Positions 21,700-46,190 of a DNA stretch of 64,000 nucleotides are shown one piece after another. This DNA is from Apostichopus japonicus. Taxonomy: Eukaryota; Echinodermata; Holothuroidea; Aspidochirotida; Stichopodidae. The notes beneath the pieces were generated by a model. It was not told the DNA's origin. It saw nothing but the letters and a program-made list of their open reading frames with translations, and searched no databases. The stretch's first letter is position 1, and each line of letters begins with the position of its first letter. The stretch lies in contig NC_092565.1 of assembly GCF_037975245.1 (NCBI RefSeq), positions 2,677,499 to 2,741,498 on the forward strand. The letters run 5' to 3'. A program made the position numbers and the translations under genes.

Positions 21700-23440
21700 G
21701 CACCTAGCTAAGTATCGTTGATTGGTGCATTACTTACCTGAGTGTAGACAATACAACCAATGTGCTGGTACGTACATTACAGGGTTGACGTAAATTGGAA
21801 CGTCCTTACAAATCAAATTTCAAACTGCTACAATACAATGTGGTTATTCTCATAATATATCACGAATATTCCACGAAATATTCAGGATTTATGGAAACGC
21901 TAAGGTGCCATTAAAGTGTTGAGATCTAGGCTCTGCAATTTTGCTGTAGTCCATCATTTTGCAATAAAATGATGAAATATAGACATTCAGATGAGAGTAA
22001 TGAGTCAGTTTGTTGCAAAATGTTGAACTGTTGAAATATACCAAATGCCAATTTTATAATTTTACTGCAAATTGTTAAATAAATGACATTTGATAAACAA
22101 TCATTTGATCATTTTGCCACAAAAACGTTGAGTAGGTGAATTGTCAATTTGATGAAAGTTGATACTGTATTTACAAGAAATTCTCAACAGGTTGACGGTT
22201 TAACTTTTCCATAAGGGATGACATCAATTTGCATGTCGTTTGTCAAGGTAATGTTGGGCTACAAGTATGAAGCTGCAAAAAAAGTATTTATTTCAGTGAC
22301 TAAACTTCAACTTAATTACTTGGTAAATAAATGGGATGAGCTAATTAAGGGATGGAAGACAAGGGGTTCCCTGAGGTGGGAACACGTGACTCTTAGAATG
22401 AGATGTGGCTAGTATATCTGGTTATAGATTTTCATATCAAGAGCCAAAGTGAAAAGATGAAAAGTGCTATATAGAAGGAAAAACCTCGATATTTATAACA
22501 GAGAAAATAATATCGATTTATGTAAATGATAACTCCAAAGGTGAAGTGCGATATATTGACAGTAGAGCACTAAGCTGTTATCGCCTTAATGAATTAAATT
22601 GACAAAAGTCATGCACGAAAGAAACAATGGACAACGGTTTTGATTATTATATTTTCAAAGGCAAGTTCTTCTTAACCAATTAGGTATGATAGATTTTTTT
22701 GTGGTCATTTTGGCAAAATCGTAGTATATGGTCCATAAGGAACAGGTGATTTCTGGTCAGTTTTTAAATCTTAATTTCCCCTCCGCGAATCCTACGTTAT
22801 GGAATGGGTTAATGGTGATAACTCGAAATACTTCACATATAGAAATGTGTACTTTGTCATCAACTAATTTCGAAGCACTTTATTATAGGCTACTTGCTTT
22901 TATAGCAAAGTGTGATCAGCTTCACAGAAGGCTTTCCACACTAGCAAAACTATAAGCATAGAATGACACTAAAGTTAACAACTTAGCTTTGATTCAGTAA
23001 TTGATTCTTTTAGTCAACGTTCAGTGCGTCATTTGAAACTTAATTGTTTTCTTTAATGAAATCACAACATCGCCTTTTGGATCACTGTTATATAGAGCCA
23101 TGAGAGACTTGCGTGTACCTGTACACACATACTATTATATAGTTGTAAAATATTTGATATGTTTAATATATACAAGGTCGTGACCACTGGGGTGGGAAAC
23201 TTGTCTCTTTCCGACCCACATCCCAACTAACAAACTTTCTTCAAATTGGCCAATAGGTTATAATACACACACACACAGTCGTATGTATCAACCACGTTCA
23301 AAACAACATAAAGTTAATATAAATAGCACCATTTTGAATCTTAGCCCTCTTACCGAAACAAAACATTCTCAAAGGGAACACTTAAACCCCTCCTGCGGAC
23401 AGCCTATAACTAAATGGTGTGCCCCTAACATTATTTAGCT
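21700..23440. other. No gene recognised
   Basis: AT-rich sequence without recognised coding segments. Confidence 0.5.
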
Positions 23441-23444
23441 ACCA

Positions 23445-23572
23445 ACCTAAATGGACAGCGTAACAGAAGGAATAGCCTATGTTGCGTATTTTACATATAG
23501 AGAGAAGGCTAAACACAAGGCCTGCCGACCTGAACGGACAGCGTAACAGAAGGTAGAGCCTATATTGCGTAA
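23445..23572 (+). repeat. Direct repeat of about 44 bp
   Basis: The block containing GGACAGCGTAACAGAAGG and GCCTATRTTGCGTA occurs at 23445-23488 and 23528-23572, separated by about 40 bases. Confidence 0.85.
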
Positions 23573-24599
23573 TGCAAAATAATATCACTATATGCGTAAA
23601 TCAAATTAAATTTCTCTGAATTTCGAATGGGCACAAAAAACTGTCATTTCCCCCTCACCCCACGGAGGCTGCATATGGGCCTGTAGTAAATTGTATGTTT
23701 AAGATTAATTACAGATTGGTGAGCTCTTTTTCTTTTATTAAATTTGAATCAGACCCATTTTAACTTAGGCCTACTCATTGCCGTGTTACAGAACAACATA
23801 TATATAAAATATTTCATCGCATAACACCATCATAAATAATAGTACTCATAGCAAAAAGTCACCGTTGTCCCAGCAATTGACCTTTGGTCTTCCATTGTGA
23901 AGTTCCTAGCACGGGTAACTTCCTACCAAATTTGAAGAAAACATTTAACATTAAACAAATCAAAACGAATACACGAAAACACAAAGAGGGCAACCCATTG
24001 AATTATAGATCTGCACTCCTTCAAGACTTTACTCTTGGCATCCTAATTTTGGCTAAAAAAGAATGCAATTTGTTCACACGGTTAGTTTGTAGTTGAACGG
24101 AGTTGTATACGATGTAGGAGGAGTTCGCAACACATTTTTGCTCTCTCACATACACACACACCCACACACCCATATATAAATATATATGTATATATATAAA
24201 TATGATATTCAATATACCTAATACAACTTACAGAATTTGAGGATATTTATTGGCTATGAAAGCACTTCATAGTCAATAAATGTGTTACAAAGTGTAAGCT
24301 TTAGTGTAGATCGACCTACTTACATGACAATCTCACAATATAAAATAGAACGTGCTGGACAGATACCTCTATAGCAGTCGTAGCTTGGTAATAGCTCTTG
24401 GTAAACTAGGTCATAGCTGGCTATTACACAGTTTTTAATTATAACGTCTTTAGTTTGAACAACATGTTTTTTCATTAAAATTATTCAACCATTATTCCTA
24501 TCAACGTTTTTTTAACGATAAAATATTTGGCAAGTGACGCAATGGAAAACACCTTAACGTTTTTTTATTTTTTGTAAAGAATCAGCAAAAAAATATGCT

Positions 24600-24955
24600 C
24601 AAGGGGAAGGGGGCGGTCGCCCCCTTCGCCCCCCCCCCCCTTGGCTACGCGCCTTTATTTATTAGAGCAGGAATTATATAATTCGACGGCCGTTAACATG
24701 CGTTTTCAGTGCAGTGCGACTACTGAAGATGTCTTCTCGTCAGGTTTTTCAGCAACTATAGCCTACTGCCGGTCCGCGGTCAAGGGGTCGTTCATGAATG
24801 GTCATCATGGAGATTGGAGACCATTCAGACCAATGATATATTTTTCACACATGTAATTTTTTTCGACACCCAAAATCCCAGTGGGAGGGCGACTGGGGGC
24901 TTTCGTAGGGGGCTGTCGCCCCACGCCCCCGTGGCTACACCACTGCTCAGACTAA
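24600..24955 (+). mobile_element. Debris of C-rich hAT-like elements
   Basis: Two ends in the same orientation are visible: CCCCTTGGCTACGCGCC near 24640 and CCCCGTGGCTACACCACTG ending near 24948. The ending GGCTACACCACTG reads CAGTGGTGTAGCC on the other strand, a form common at ends of non-autonomous hAT elements. G/C-rich arms surround both. No intact pair or target duplication was found. Confidence 0.4.
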
Positions 24956-24989
24956 ATACTGATTTTTAATATGGCCTTGTAGTCACTGG

Positions 24990-25985
24990 AACATGATGAT
25001 AAATTCATTCATCATCAAGCGCCATGGATTATCCTACCACCGTTACGCCGATGATATACGGTTGTACACAGAGTATGATCCAACCGACTCGTTGAGCTCT
25101 GAAGCAGCTGTGGACAGAGTGCACAACTGCATCATGGACATCAGTAACTGGCTAACTGTCAATAATCTCAAACTTAACAGTGATAAAACTGAATTACTAA
25201 ATGTCCCATCCCCCCGTCACCTGTTACGTCACGGTGGTTATTACTCAATATCGATGGATATTTCATCAGACCATCTCAGTGTGTGAGAGCACTCGGGGTT
25301 ATTCTCGATGAACATCTCTCAATGGCCAATCAAATATCGAGTGTCATCAAATCATGCAACTTCCATCTCCGCAATATAGGGAAGGTCCGCAAGTACCTTA
25401 CTACAGAAGCCTGCAAGACAGCAGTACAAAGTCTAGTAGTATCTCGAATGGACTACTGTTGCAGTTTACTCACAGGTGTCCCTGCACACCAAATCCGTAG
25501 GCTACAAGTGGTCCAAAATAGAGCGGCTCGCATTATTGCAAGGGTGAGTCCTCCTGATCACATCTCACCAGTTCTGGCGAATCTTCACTGGATTCCGTGT
25601 GACTACAGGGTTAGATTCCGATTCCTGACGTTTGTCTCCACTGCCTTCACCAGTCGTCACCGGCCTACTTACGTGACCTCATCACTCAGTACCAACCGCG
25701 TCGCACACTTCGTTCATCATCTGACAAGTCTATTCTGGCGTCGAAACCTTCCAGCAAGAGAATTGGAAACCATGCCTTCAGTCACACTGCTCCTGAACTG
25801 TGGAACAAACTCCCGTCAAACATTCGGAATGCATGTTCTGTTTCTACCTTTAAGTCTTTGTTGAAAACGCATTACTTCAAGGAAGTCTATGGTTAATTGT
25901 TGTATAGTTTACTTGTTTTTTTTCAGCGCATTGAGCCTCGGAATATTGCGCTCTATAAGTACTGGTGTAATAATAATAATAAATA
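24990..25985 (+). pseudogene. 5'-truncated L2/CR1-type LINE
   Basis: The frame from about 25005 has the reverse-transcriptase core IIKRHGLSYHRYADDIRLYT, then SNWLTVNNLKLNSDKTELL. A 2-base insertion (extra TG near 25279) shifts the frame. The second frame, 25283-25864, has ALGVILDEHLSM, NIGKVRKYLT, SRMDYCCSLLTGVP, VVQNRAARII and LHWIPCDYR, as in the C-terminal region of L2/CR1 ORF2. The 3' end has GCGCATTGAG..GCGCTCTATAAGT followed by (TAA)n, the usual tail of this group. Inactive through truncation and frameshifts. Confidence 0.85.
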
Positions 25986-26084
25986 TTAGGTTTGAGAGAA
26001 ATCAAGAGAAATAAACGTTTAAAGAAACAAAAATAGGGGTGTTAAAGAAAATGTTATCGACTTTTTCCCGTTGTATTTCTTCAG

Positions 26085-26252
26085 GTACCATACTGCGTAC
26101 ATTCTTCCAGACCAACATGAACTCACACAGCGTGGGTACACCAGAACTAGGACCCGACGAAAGACAGTTAAACTTTGCGATCAAAGATGCAGCATCCGGT
26201 GTCATGATTCTTTCTGAGTCTTCATCATTAAGCGGAGCTCATTATGAAATCG
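26085..26252 (+). CDS. Exon: first half of Methyltransf_FA domain
   Basis: Acceptor TTTCTTCAG before 26085, donor GTATGG after 26252, phase 1 at both ends. It translates to FFQTNMNSHSVGTPELGPDE then LNFAIKDAASGVMILSES and HYEI, matching the start of the domain (F.VKA..DA.I.LS ... YEI.IG). Confidence 0.65.
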
Positions 26253-29200
26253 GTATGGTATATATAGTAGGTCAGCTTTGGAGTAAGAAGTGAATACCTT
26301 GAGCTTAAATCAACAATTTTTTAAGGGGGGGGGGGGGGCTGTGGGGTTGGTAGTTTTGTCAAATCTTAACTTCTTGCTCAGAGTAAGATGACAACTATTT
26401 GTACAGAGATGTCCTCTTTTTTATATTTATCACCCATTTAAAACAAAAAGTATTCATTTAAAAAAGTATAAAATTCAGTGAGCAATAAATTAAAGGTTCC
26501 ATTTGATGATGAAATTCTCATCACTGCTTATAACAGTGTTACTCATATTGCAAAAGAACAAGAAGGAAAAGATAATAACAAAAGTTTATTTGAGTTATTA
26601 AATGAACTTTTAATGAGTTAATAGCAAGTGAACTGTATCAAATTTAACAATGGGATTATAGAGGAACATTAAAATTTTAATAATCAAGTTTTAAAAAAAA
26701 TCAAACTGTGAGAAATTTTTACAATTGAAAAACAATCTGATGAGAACTGCAAGCCTGAATCAACTAGAGTTCAATCTGTTCACTAAACTTATCAGTAACT
26801 CTCCTTTTTTCTTCTTTTTTTTTTACTGAAATCGGTGCCGAAAGTAATATGGAATCCATTATCAAATATGGAGGAAGTATTCTTGTTGAGGTAGATACTA
26901 TTGACATATTGGATTCTGACAATTACGTCGAGTTCTGGATCTCGTCTAGAAGTGGAGCAATCAGAGTAGGAAAAGTTGGCTCCCTTGAGTTTATGTCATG
27001 GCAAGGCTCTCTGCCCGAAATAAGATTTGCATTCTTTGAAAGTGGAATCCATTCAGCCAGTAACATTTATTACTGGTTTGTGTTCAAATACTACTACTTC
27101 TCACAAGCAAGAGGTAAATTTTCTCCCTTTACCCTTTCTGTTTATATCTTTAGATGTTGGGGTGCATTATATTTACTCTTGAGAATTATTACAAGGCATA
27201 CTGTCAAAAGTATAAAGATACAGAGGTGGGGGAGGGGGTTGCAGTAACAGTGCAGCGAGGCTCACGTAGGAATATAATCATGTGTGCTCCTCCTCCTTTT
27301 TTACATGCAATAGGCACTTCTGATGTGCCGAAGATATTTTCCAATTGTTGGAATATTAATACTAATATTAAGGCTGAACAACGCTATCATCTCTTATTCA
27401 TCTCTTACTTAATCTTCCGGACAAATAAAGAATTCTTTGCTTTTGATCTGGGAGATCATGATTAGACAAGAAAAAGTGCTCCTTGAATAAGTTTGATCTG
27501 TTAAAAGCTTTAATATGTACGTAAAAAGTAATTTACACCACTTCTCATTTAACTGTCTCCTATACTTCAGCACTCGGATCTACCCTAGCCTAAAAACTGG
27601 TAACATTCTTGTTTTGTAGCCTCCCCCCCCCCCTCCTCCACACACCCAATAACCTCCTCTAAAGTCATTATCTTACGTCCAAAATGTATGTAAACAAGTA
27701 TTTTACTCTAGTTAAACTGTACTTTAAGAAGTGGACTGCATGTTTTTTTCCCTCAATCACAGGAGAATTAGAAATTAAATATAAATAGTCAAAAATCACA
27801 TTGTAAACCACACATGGACATTCATAGAATAGTCGGGACCATTTTGCATGTATTTTGTAGCATTTTAACCAATTTTTGATAAACAGGCTGACGGAGAGGT
27901 ATTGATCGTTTTATCACCAACTAAGGGAGATGCCGATGGCATGATAGAAATAGGTAATCTAAAGTGAATAAAATTACCAATATATTTGAATTGCTTTTCT
28001 CTATTTTTTCTTTTTGTATTGTTTTGTGGACTGGAAAACTTGAAACTTTTCTGACAGTTCCATTTTCGCAAGAAATTAAAACGAAAAGGAAAGTGGTTTC
28101 AATTATTTCAGCCGATATCTTTAAACATTGGGAACGTGATGACTAAAATTTGAAAGATTTGAAACATTTCTTTAGCCAGCCTATGTAATAATGTGTATCT
28201 CTCCATTCAATTTGCAATCAAATTGACATTGTCACATTTCGTGAAGTTTCTGTCCTTTTAGATATTAGATAAAATTCTTTGTAGTTTCAATCGACTTTGT
28301 CTTTTTTTCCCCCATGTTTTTATAATTTATACTCTACCGCAACAATGATAACTCATTTATGGACATAATTTTGTAACAGGTATAAGAGCTCTTGGAATGG
28401 CTCGAGCCATCTTTGTCCGGGATTGTCGAGACTGCAGTTACCTGAAACACGCATATCATGAGACAGATTTAGTTAGCTCGGACACAGAGAGGCACTTAGT
28501 GAATACCGTTGTAGATGTCATCATTAGAGTTTTCGAGTTTTCGAGTGATTCAATTGAAAAGAGTATGGAACCAAGAAGGTGGGAGGGAACATTTAAAAAC
28601 CAAAGTAATGGAATGGTGGGGAAATCCGTTTTAGGGAGATAAGCATGCGTTTATTTTGTGTTGAATAATCGCTTGCTCCTGTTTCTTTTTATAATATCTA
28701 CGTTATTGCTCCAGAGGGAGAGAACATGATTGAAGTACGAACATGCAGAGGATGTCCCTCTCTGGCTTCATACGGCGGAGATGTGAGTATCCCATTCAGC
28801 ATTATGGTTGATAGAGTAAATAGGTGTATGTAAAATAATTCACACTTCAAAACCCATGATTATGAGTTAGGTAGATGGCGCTTATATCAGAAAATGCCTT
28901 TTGCCATATATAACTTATAGAATGGCGGCCTTACAGTTTGGGGGCTAAGGGCCTACTGGGTCATTTAGTTGTTTGGTTTCAACATGCTTATTTTCTCTTC
29001 TATAGAATGCACCCGTAATCATCAGCGGGGCAGGTGGGGCATAGGAATGACAACCTTGTGTTCACATTTTAGAACGTGTGTTCACATTCTTAACTCATGT
29101 TCACTTTGTGTTAGACACTATGTTCACATTCTAAGCTTTTGTTCACTTTGCGGTAAACATTGTGTGCACACTGCAAATTGTGTTGAACGTTATGTTCACT

Positions 29201-29770
29201 CAGTGGTAAAATCTGTGTTCACATTTTATTTACTCTGTTTACATTTTAATTAGTTGGTGATGCACTTTTTGAGACTATAGGGCTCACTAGAAATACTGGG
29301 TCAGTTAGCTTGACTTCAACAGTGTTTTGAATTTCTCTGTTCAAGAACGGACAAGTGACCATGGGTGAGGTAGACGGTGATAACATCAGAAACTAGAATT
29401 TGTCATCCATATAGCTTTAATTACTTAAGCACTGTTTGAAAGAAAGGAGGGGGGGGGGGCTATTATAAGCATGATGGGTCATATATATGATTTGGATTCA
29501 AGATTGTTGGTTTTTTTACTCGTGTTTTCATAGAACGGACCCAGGATCATGAGCGAGGCTGAAGGCGCCAAGATTTGGATCTTGGTAACAGACTCTGAAA
29601 AACAGATCGGTAGCTTCACCATTGAGGTGAGTAACGGTGGCAGGACTATGCATGATGGGAATGCATTCCTCACATATCCTAACAACATTGGACTCCAAGC
29701 TATCAACTTTGGTATCGCTGTTGGCCAAGGAGTAGAATCACACTGGTTGCTCTATTCATACACAGATTAA
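26085..29770 (+). CDS. Farnesoic acid O-methyltransferase-type (Methyltransf_FA) domain gene, exon set, partly decayed
   Basis: Several plus-strand exons resemble the Methyltransf_FA repeat of invertebrate extracellular proteins (the name is historical; enzyme activity is not implied). Exon 26085-26252 has LNFAIKDAASGVMIL and HYEIG. Exon about 26838-27113 has VEVDTIDILDSDNYVEFWIS and VGKVGSLEFMSW. Exons 27887-27953 and 28380-28578 join in phase 1 to give VLIVLSPTKGDADGMIEIG and IRALGMARAIFVRDCRDC, a second, divergent repeat. A segment ending at 28782 reads GENMIEVRTCRGCPSLASYGG. The last exon, 29534-29770, ends at TAA. Not all junctions agree: the acceptor of the second exon and the entry of the third (phase 0 after phase 1) are unresolved, so exons may be missing or the locus may be decaying. 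No start exon was found; the LINE at 25-26 kb lies just upstream. Confidence 0.5.
26838..27113 (+). CDS. Exon: second half of Methyltransf_FA domain
   Basis: Reads GAESNMESIIKYGGSILVEV, VDTIDILDSDNYVEFWISSR and AIRVGKVGSLEFMSWQGSLP, then a donor GTAAAT after 27113 (phase 1). The 5' boundary is uncertain because no AG in the right phase precedes it. The word TGAAATCGGT found here also ends the previous exon. Confidence 0.6.
27887..28578 (+). CDS. Two exons of a second Methyltransf_FA-like repeat
   Basis: Exon 27887-27953 (acceptor AAACAG, donor GTAATC) and exon 28380-28578 (acceptor TAACAG, donor GTGGGA) join in phase 1. The product reads DGEVLIVLSPTKGDADGMIE, GIRALGMARAIFVRDCRDC and ERHLVNTVVDVIIRVFEF. 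The MIEIG block corresponds to YEIG of the first repeat. The second exon alternatively reads through to a stop at 28640-28642. Confidence 0.45.
28713..28782 (+). CDS. Possible short exon (GENMIEVRTCRGC)
   Basis: Open segment reading PEGENMIEVRTCRGCPSLAS and YGGD, ending at a strong donor GTGAGT in phase 0. It resembles the GMIEIG..RDCRDC part of the preceding exons, so it may be a third repeat or an exon duplicate. The 5' splice acceptor is not resolved. Confidence 0.35.
29006..29770 (+). repeat. Tandemly triplicated exon with its upstream intron
   Basis: Three copies start in the same frame after an AG acceptor: 29006 (NAPVIISGAG), 29346 (NGQVTMGEVDGDN) and 29534 (NGPRIMSEAEGAKIWIL). The introns before them share ACTGGGTCA..TTCAACA and a pyrimidine tract. 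Copies 1 and 2 reach a stop after 12 and 16 codons. Copy 3 stays open for 78 codons to TAA at 29768 (IGSFTIEV, GNAFLTYPNNIGLQAINFGI, HWLLYSYTD), with an internal donor-like GTGAGT after SFTIE. I do not recognise the domain. Only copy 3 seems usable as a terminal exon. Confidence 0.6.
29059..29245 (+). repeat. Degenerate TGTTCACATT minisatellite
   Basis: About eight imperfect copies of a 22-26-bp unit centred on TGTTCACATT/TGTTCACTTT, between the first and second exon copies. Confidence 0.75.
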
Positions 29771-29870
29771 AGTTATGGACTCGGTGAGCTAACGACGAAA
29801 ATTTTTCATTTGGTGCTCTTTTACTTTTTCTTACTCTGATATCATTTTCGAGGGGAGGGGTGGAGTTGCA

Positions 29871-29884
29871 TGGGGGGGGGGGGG
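29871..29884. repeat. Poly-G run
   Basis: Run of 14 G just after the Methyltransf_FA-type gene; others are at 26326-26338 and 29449-29458. Confidence 0.9.
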
Positions 29885-31335
29885 GTTGTTGTCATACTAC
29901 GTTTACTTCCCACTTTGTAACGGCAAACAAGAAATTATTAGACTTGAAAAAACATCAGGATATTATGAGCCATATACTATATATAGTCTGAAAATGTTTG
30001 GAGATTATTGAAAAGTCTGTAATGGTAGATTCTGTCAGCTTCCGTACTTTTTCAAAAGCTTAATTTACTATATAAAAGAGTAATTTGTTACACTGTGACT
30101 TGGAGTTCTGCTTTCAAGGATTTGACACAAGCAGCCATTAAAATGGGATTTTCGTAAACCTTTTCTAATTAGGAAATGTTTGGGTGGGGGTAATAGAGTC
30201 TAGTCACAACACTCCTCGCACAACACTTGACACTCCTCACACAACACTTGATTCCTAAGAACAACGGTTATGCAGGGTGTATACATCCCAGTAAAAACAT
30301 TTCTTGTCTTTTTATTGTCTTTTCACAGATATTGTAACTACAACAATATTTTCTTAACTGACGGAGACCCTTTAACTACTGACAAGACATTAAGCAAAAT
30401 ACCGAGAGTATAAGCAGACCCAAGAATGTAGAGATCTTAAACCAAGTTTAAATTTTACGGCATGAAATGTCTAAAAAATTCAAACAAAATATGTGAAAAT
30501 ATACTTTAATTACAATAATTTTTTAATAAGTTGGATGATATTTTGCGAATGGAACTTGTTACAACAACTATCTTTAGACAATGATAAGTATACCAAAAGA
30601 CAATAAAAAAGAACAAAAGAAGACACGACGAGAAAAGATCTTTTGTTCTCTCATTGTAAATGCAACAGGTTTGGCGTGGGAGGAGGGGTGGGTGAGGGAG
30701 GGGAGGAGGGTAAGTTAAGTTTTCAGGAAGATGAGTTTTATTCTTACCAGTTAAGAACTCATTCTCCAATATCAGTGCAATACATTATTTAAAACTTGCC
30801 ACCGGTGCCTTATATAAATATATGAAAACTATTAATATCATGAAATGTAAATCCAAATTTGAACCGTCTCCAAAATAAATCGATTCCCCAGCAATATTAA
30901 ATCTATTGTTTTGTACTTTTTATTCCCATCATTTAGTTTCTTGTTTACTCCTTTTTGTGCTTTGTTTGTTTAGGGCTTTAAATATGACTTTCAACTGCAT
31001 TATAATCACCCATGTATTGTTTCAGTTTAATCGTAAAATTAAGTCTTTGGTTGATTAATATCTCAGGCAGTTTTCTGTTCACGATTTTTGTATATAGAAT
31101 TATGTTGATCATTAAAAATGATAAACACCATAAGAGTGCTTAATTCAATCAGGTTATCAGGTAATAATACAGTACTTGGCATCTATGCGTCTCATTTGAA
31201 ACATCCCATTGGGTGTATAGCCACGTACGCCCAACTTTACTTTAAAGTTCGACAGCTCAGTTGTAATTTCGTCACGATGTTCTGATGGAAGTACCATCAT
31301 TTGTTCTGAGAAATAGTAAAGTAGCTTACAACAGC

Positions 31336-43415
<12,080 letters not shown>

Positions 43416-44612
43416 GGCTGAGTCGTAAGTTTTATTGTCTATGCTTGATTCAAGAGACAACAAAGAAAAATAGCATAAAAAGGAGGGGGAAGAATATCAC
43501 ATGAAGGGACATTTTGATTGAGACTGGAATCAGCGTTTCAACAATGTTTACAAGTTACGCTATTAAGAGGAGGGTACGAAACTCGTCACATCAAATAATA
43601 AACCATACATTTCAATTCCAAAAAAATGGCCAAAATGATAAGTTTTGATCGCGAGAAAAAATTACCTATTTTGTTTATTTTTTTATGTGTTTGTGAAACT
43701 GCAAAATATCAAACATCTTTATTATTTTTCTAGTTTATTTCACAAAATGAAATACACAGCTAAATAGAAGTCGGCACCGATGTGATTTTTAATCATATTA
43801 CTCCAGTGGATACAGAGCATGACGCCTTATACATAGTAGCAATGAAAACATAGACGGTGGAGCCGGTCAGATGGAACAAGGGTCGGTGGGGGGGATGGTG
43901 GTCAGATGCAGCCAGAATTGTGGAAAACCCATTGAAATTTAACTTCAATTTCTGTGGTAAAACCCCAAAAGTGACCCCTTTTCGTAGATTAGAACCAAAC
44001 TGTTTTCTTAAATGAAGGCACAATATTTCCTTCCTATTTTCTTGGTAAGAGATTAAGAAAAATATATTTACAAAGGACCCTTTTACCGAGAAATATGGAA
44101 CTACTTGCAATTAAAAAGTGCCGTTTTTTGGAGAAAAATAAACATTCAGAAATTTGTTATACATTCTAATTTGAATATATTTAAAAAAAAAAAGAGACCC
44201 TTAAAGTTTTCAGATGCCATTGTGACACTATGTCACTATGACATCACAAAATAGAGAAATGACAAATTTTGGGGCAATGTCTTTCTTTCTTTAATCACAA
44301 AGAACTCTATCATAGGCTAAGAATAAGATGATAAATTGGTTTAATATCTTCTTTAAACGACAAATTAAGATTATACGTACCGAAAGAAGACTGCTTACTT
44401 GTTTGCTGTACTCGTTGTTCCACAAGCCCGTCAACAACTAGCCTCACAATGAATCATGCGTTTGATTCTCAGTTTCAAGTCTAATCACAAGACCTGTATT
44501 TCCTTTTACGTTAGTTGTTACTATCCACTTCACATGTATTCCAAGCCGAATGTCAAAGGTGTGATACACCTGCGCCAGTCTTGCGCTAGAGATCTTGTCG
44601 CCATAAAGGTTA

Positions 44613-44650
44613 CTCTCATCAGGGAGTTGTTATGCAACTCCCTGCTCTCA
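44613..44650. repeat. CAGGGAGTTGTT palindrome, copy 2
   Basis: A 25-bp hairpin at 44620-44644 with arms CAGGGAGTTG and CAACTCCCTG around TTATG. CTCTCA occurs on both sides (one extra T on the left). Confidence 0.8.
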
Positions 44651-44831
44651 AAGTGCTTGACCCCGGAAAGAAAAGCCATATCCCTACTGAGACCATGACA
44701 GTGGGAACGTACTTTAAGTTTCTTTTATTATGGTCAGACAAATTACCCACGATTATGGCAAACTTAAGACAGACGATATTGTGTTGTGGAAGATTAAAAT
44801 ATTTCAGCCACCGGAAAACTGGTTTAACTGG

Positions 44832-44895
<64 letters not shown>

Positions 44896-44927
44896 ATCGT
44901 AATGAGTTGGATATATATATATATATA
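44832..44927. repeat. (TA)n microsatellites with SINE-tail fragment
   Basis: TA runs at 44832-44891 and 44911-44927 enclose TGAAAATCGTAATGAGTTGG, which matches the 3' end region of SINE family B (near 57980 in inverted form). Confidence 0.75.
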
Positions 44928-46076
44928 CTCACGACATGACGAGTATTTCTGGGTTTCAATGGCCATCGGGTAAGTGGTACTCTAACTAATCGACGTACTT
45001 CATATCTCTCGTGTGTCCGGTATTATATTCTTTCTGTGGGTATATTATTCTGAGGGTATGTATATTTTTTTTTATAGAAGTATAACTATAAGTATTTTAA
45101 TTAAAAAATAACTTATAATTATGGTACATGGTGTACCAGGCAATGAGTAAGATATTATGCTACATCAATACAATAGTTGTCCAGTACGCAAAAGGCTATT
45201 CACATATATTGGAACTTAGATATAACGACTTGAACTTAGGTCGTATCGAAATATTTATCTTTTTTTAAAGATGGTTTAGATGGTTTGCTTAGAAAGTCTC
45301 TCGGTGCAAACTGAATCTAGAAGAAACGTTGACATGCTAAAAGAATGTTATACTGGTATTAAAGAAAACACGGTGCTTTCCGCACACCAAAGTTTTCAGC
45401 GGAAAACTACGTTTTTTGTCAGCGGAAAATAGCAGTTCTTTTGGAGGAGCAGAATGGCTTACCGAACTAATTACGCACATTGGAATGATTAAGGAGGATG
45501 GAGGAGGGGAGAATTTGTCGGGAGCAGGATAGAATTTGGCTCCGAGACTTTAGATTCTCAGGATAGATTAGCTTCGGGCGAGGAATGCTGATTTAATACA
45601 AATGGCGGTGATAATTAATTATAGTTAAACAGCACCACCAGTTGGTTATAAATATGTCCTGAAAAAAAAAGTGACGTCGAGCTGCCGTATGGAATAGTTT
45701 GGTCAAGATTGCTTTTCAGGAGAAATTCAACCGCACTATTGTATATATATTCCGACACAACAAGAGAAAGGTTTTCTTTTAACAGTCCCAAATATAATAG
45801 ACCAAAAGTGTCTTCACCAATAAAAGAAGTATAGGTGGTAGCTGAAATAAAAGACACTAAGATTTCTGTCATTGTGTATTTCAATTTAAAACCAAAAGAA
45901 CCTGTCTCCAAACGACATTCAAACCGCCTTTTACCTTTCTTAAACCATGACTACGCGGATCTCATTTTAATACTTCACTTATTCCATGATTATGCGGGCC
46001 TCTTTTAGCCATTTTAAGCAGACCGGTAAACCCGCATGCCTCCTGTAAATTATAAGAAGCTTAACTTCCCTGACAT

Positions 46077-46190
46077 GCAGGGCCGTATTTAGACATATGG
46101 AGGCCCGTGGGCAACCTTCAGTAGTGAAGGCCCACAACACCCTAATGATCGCCGTCCTGGGGGAGGGTTCTAAGGGAAGGGGTGGAATTT
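46077..46190. mobile_element. Possible hAT-type element end
   Basis: Starts CAGGGCCGTATTTAGACATAT and contains GGAGGCCCGTGGGC, a sequence type often found at ends of non-autonomous hAT elements. No partner end was located. Confidence 0.3.
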
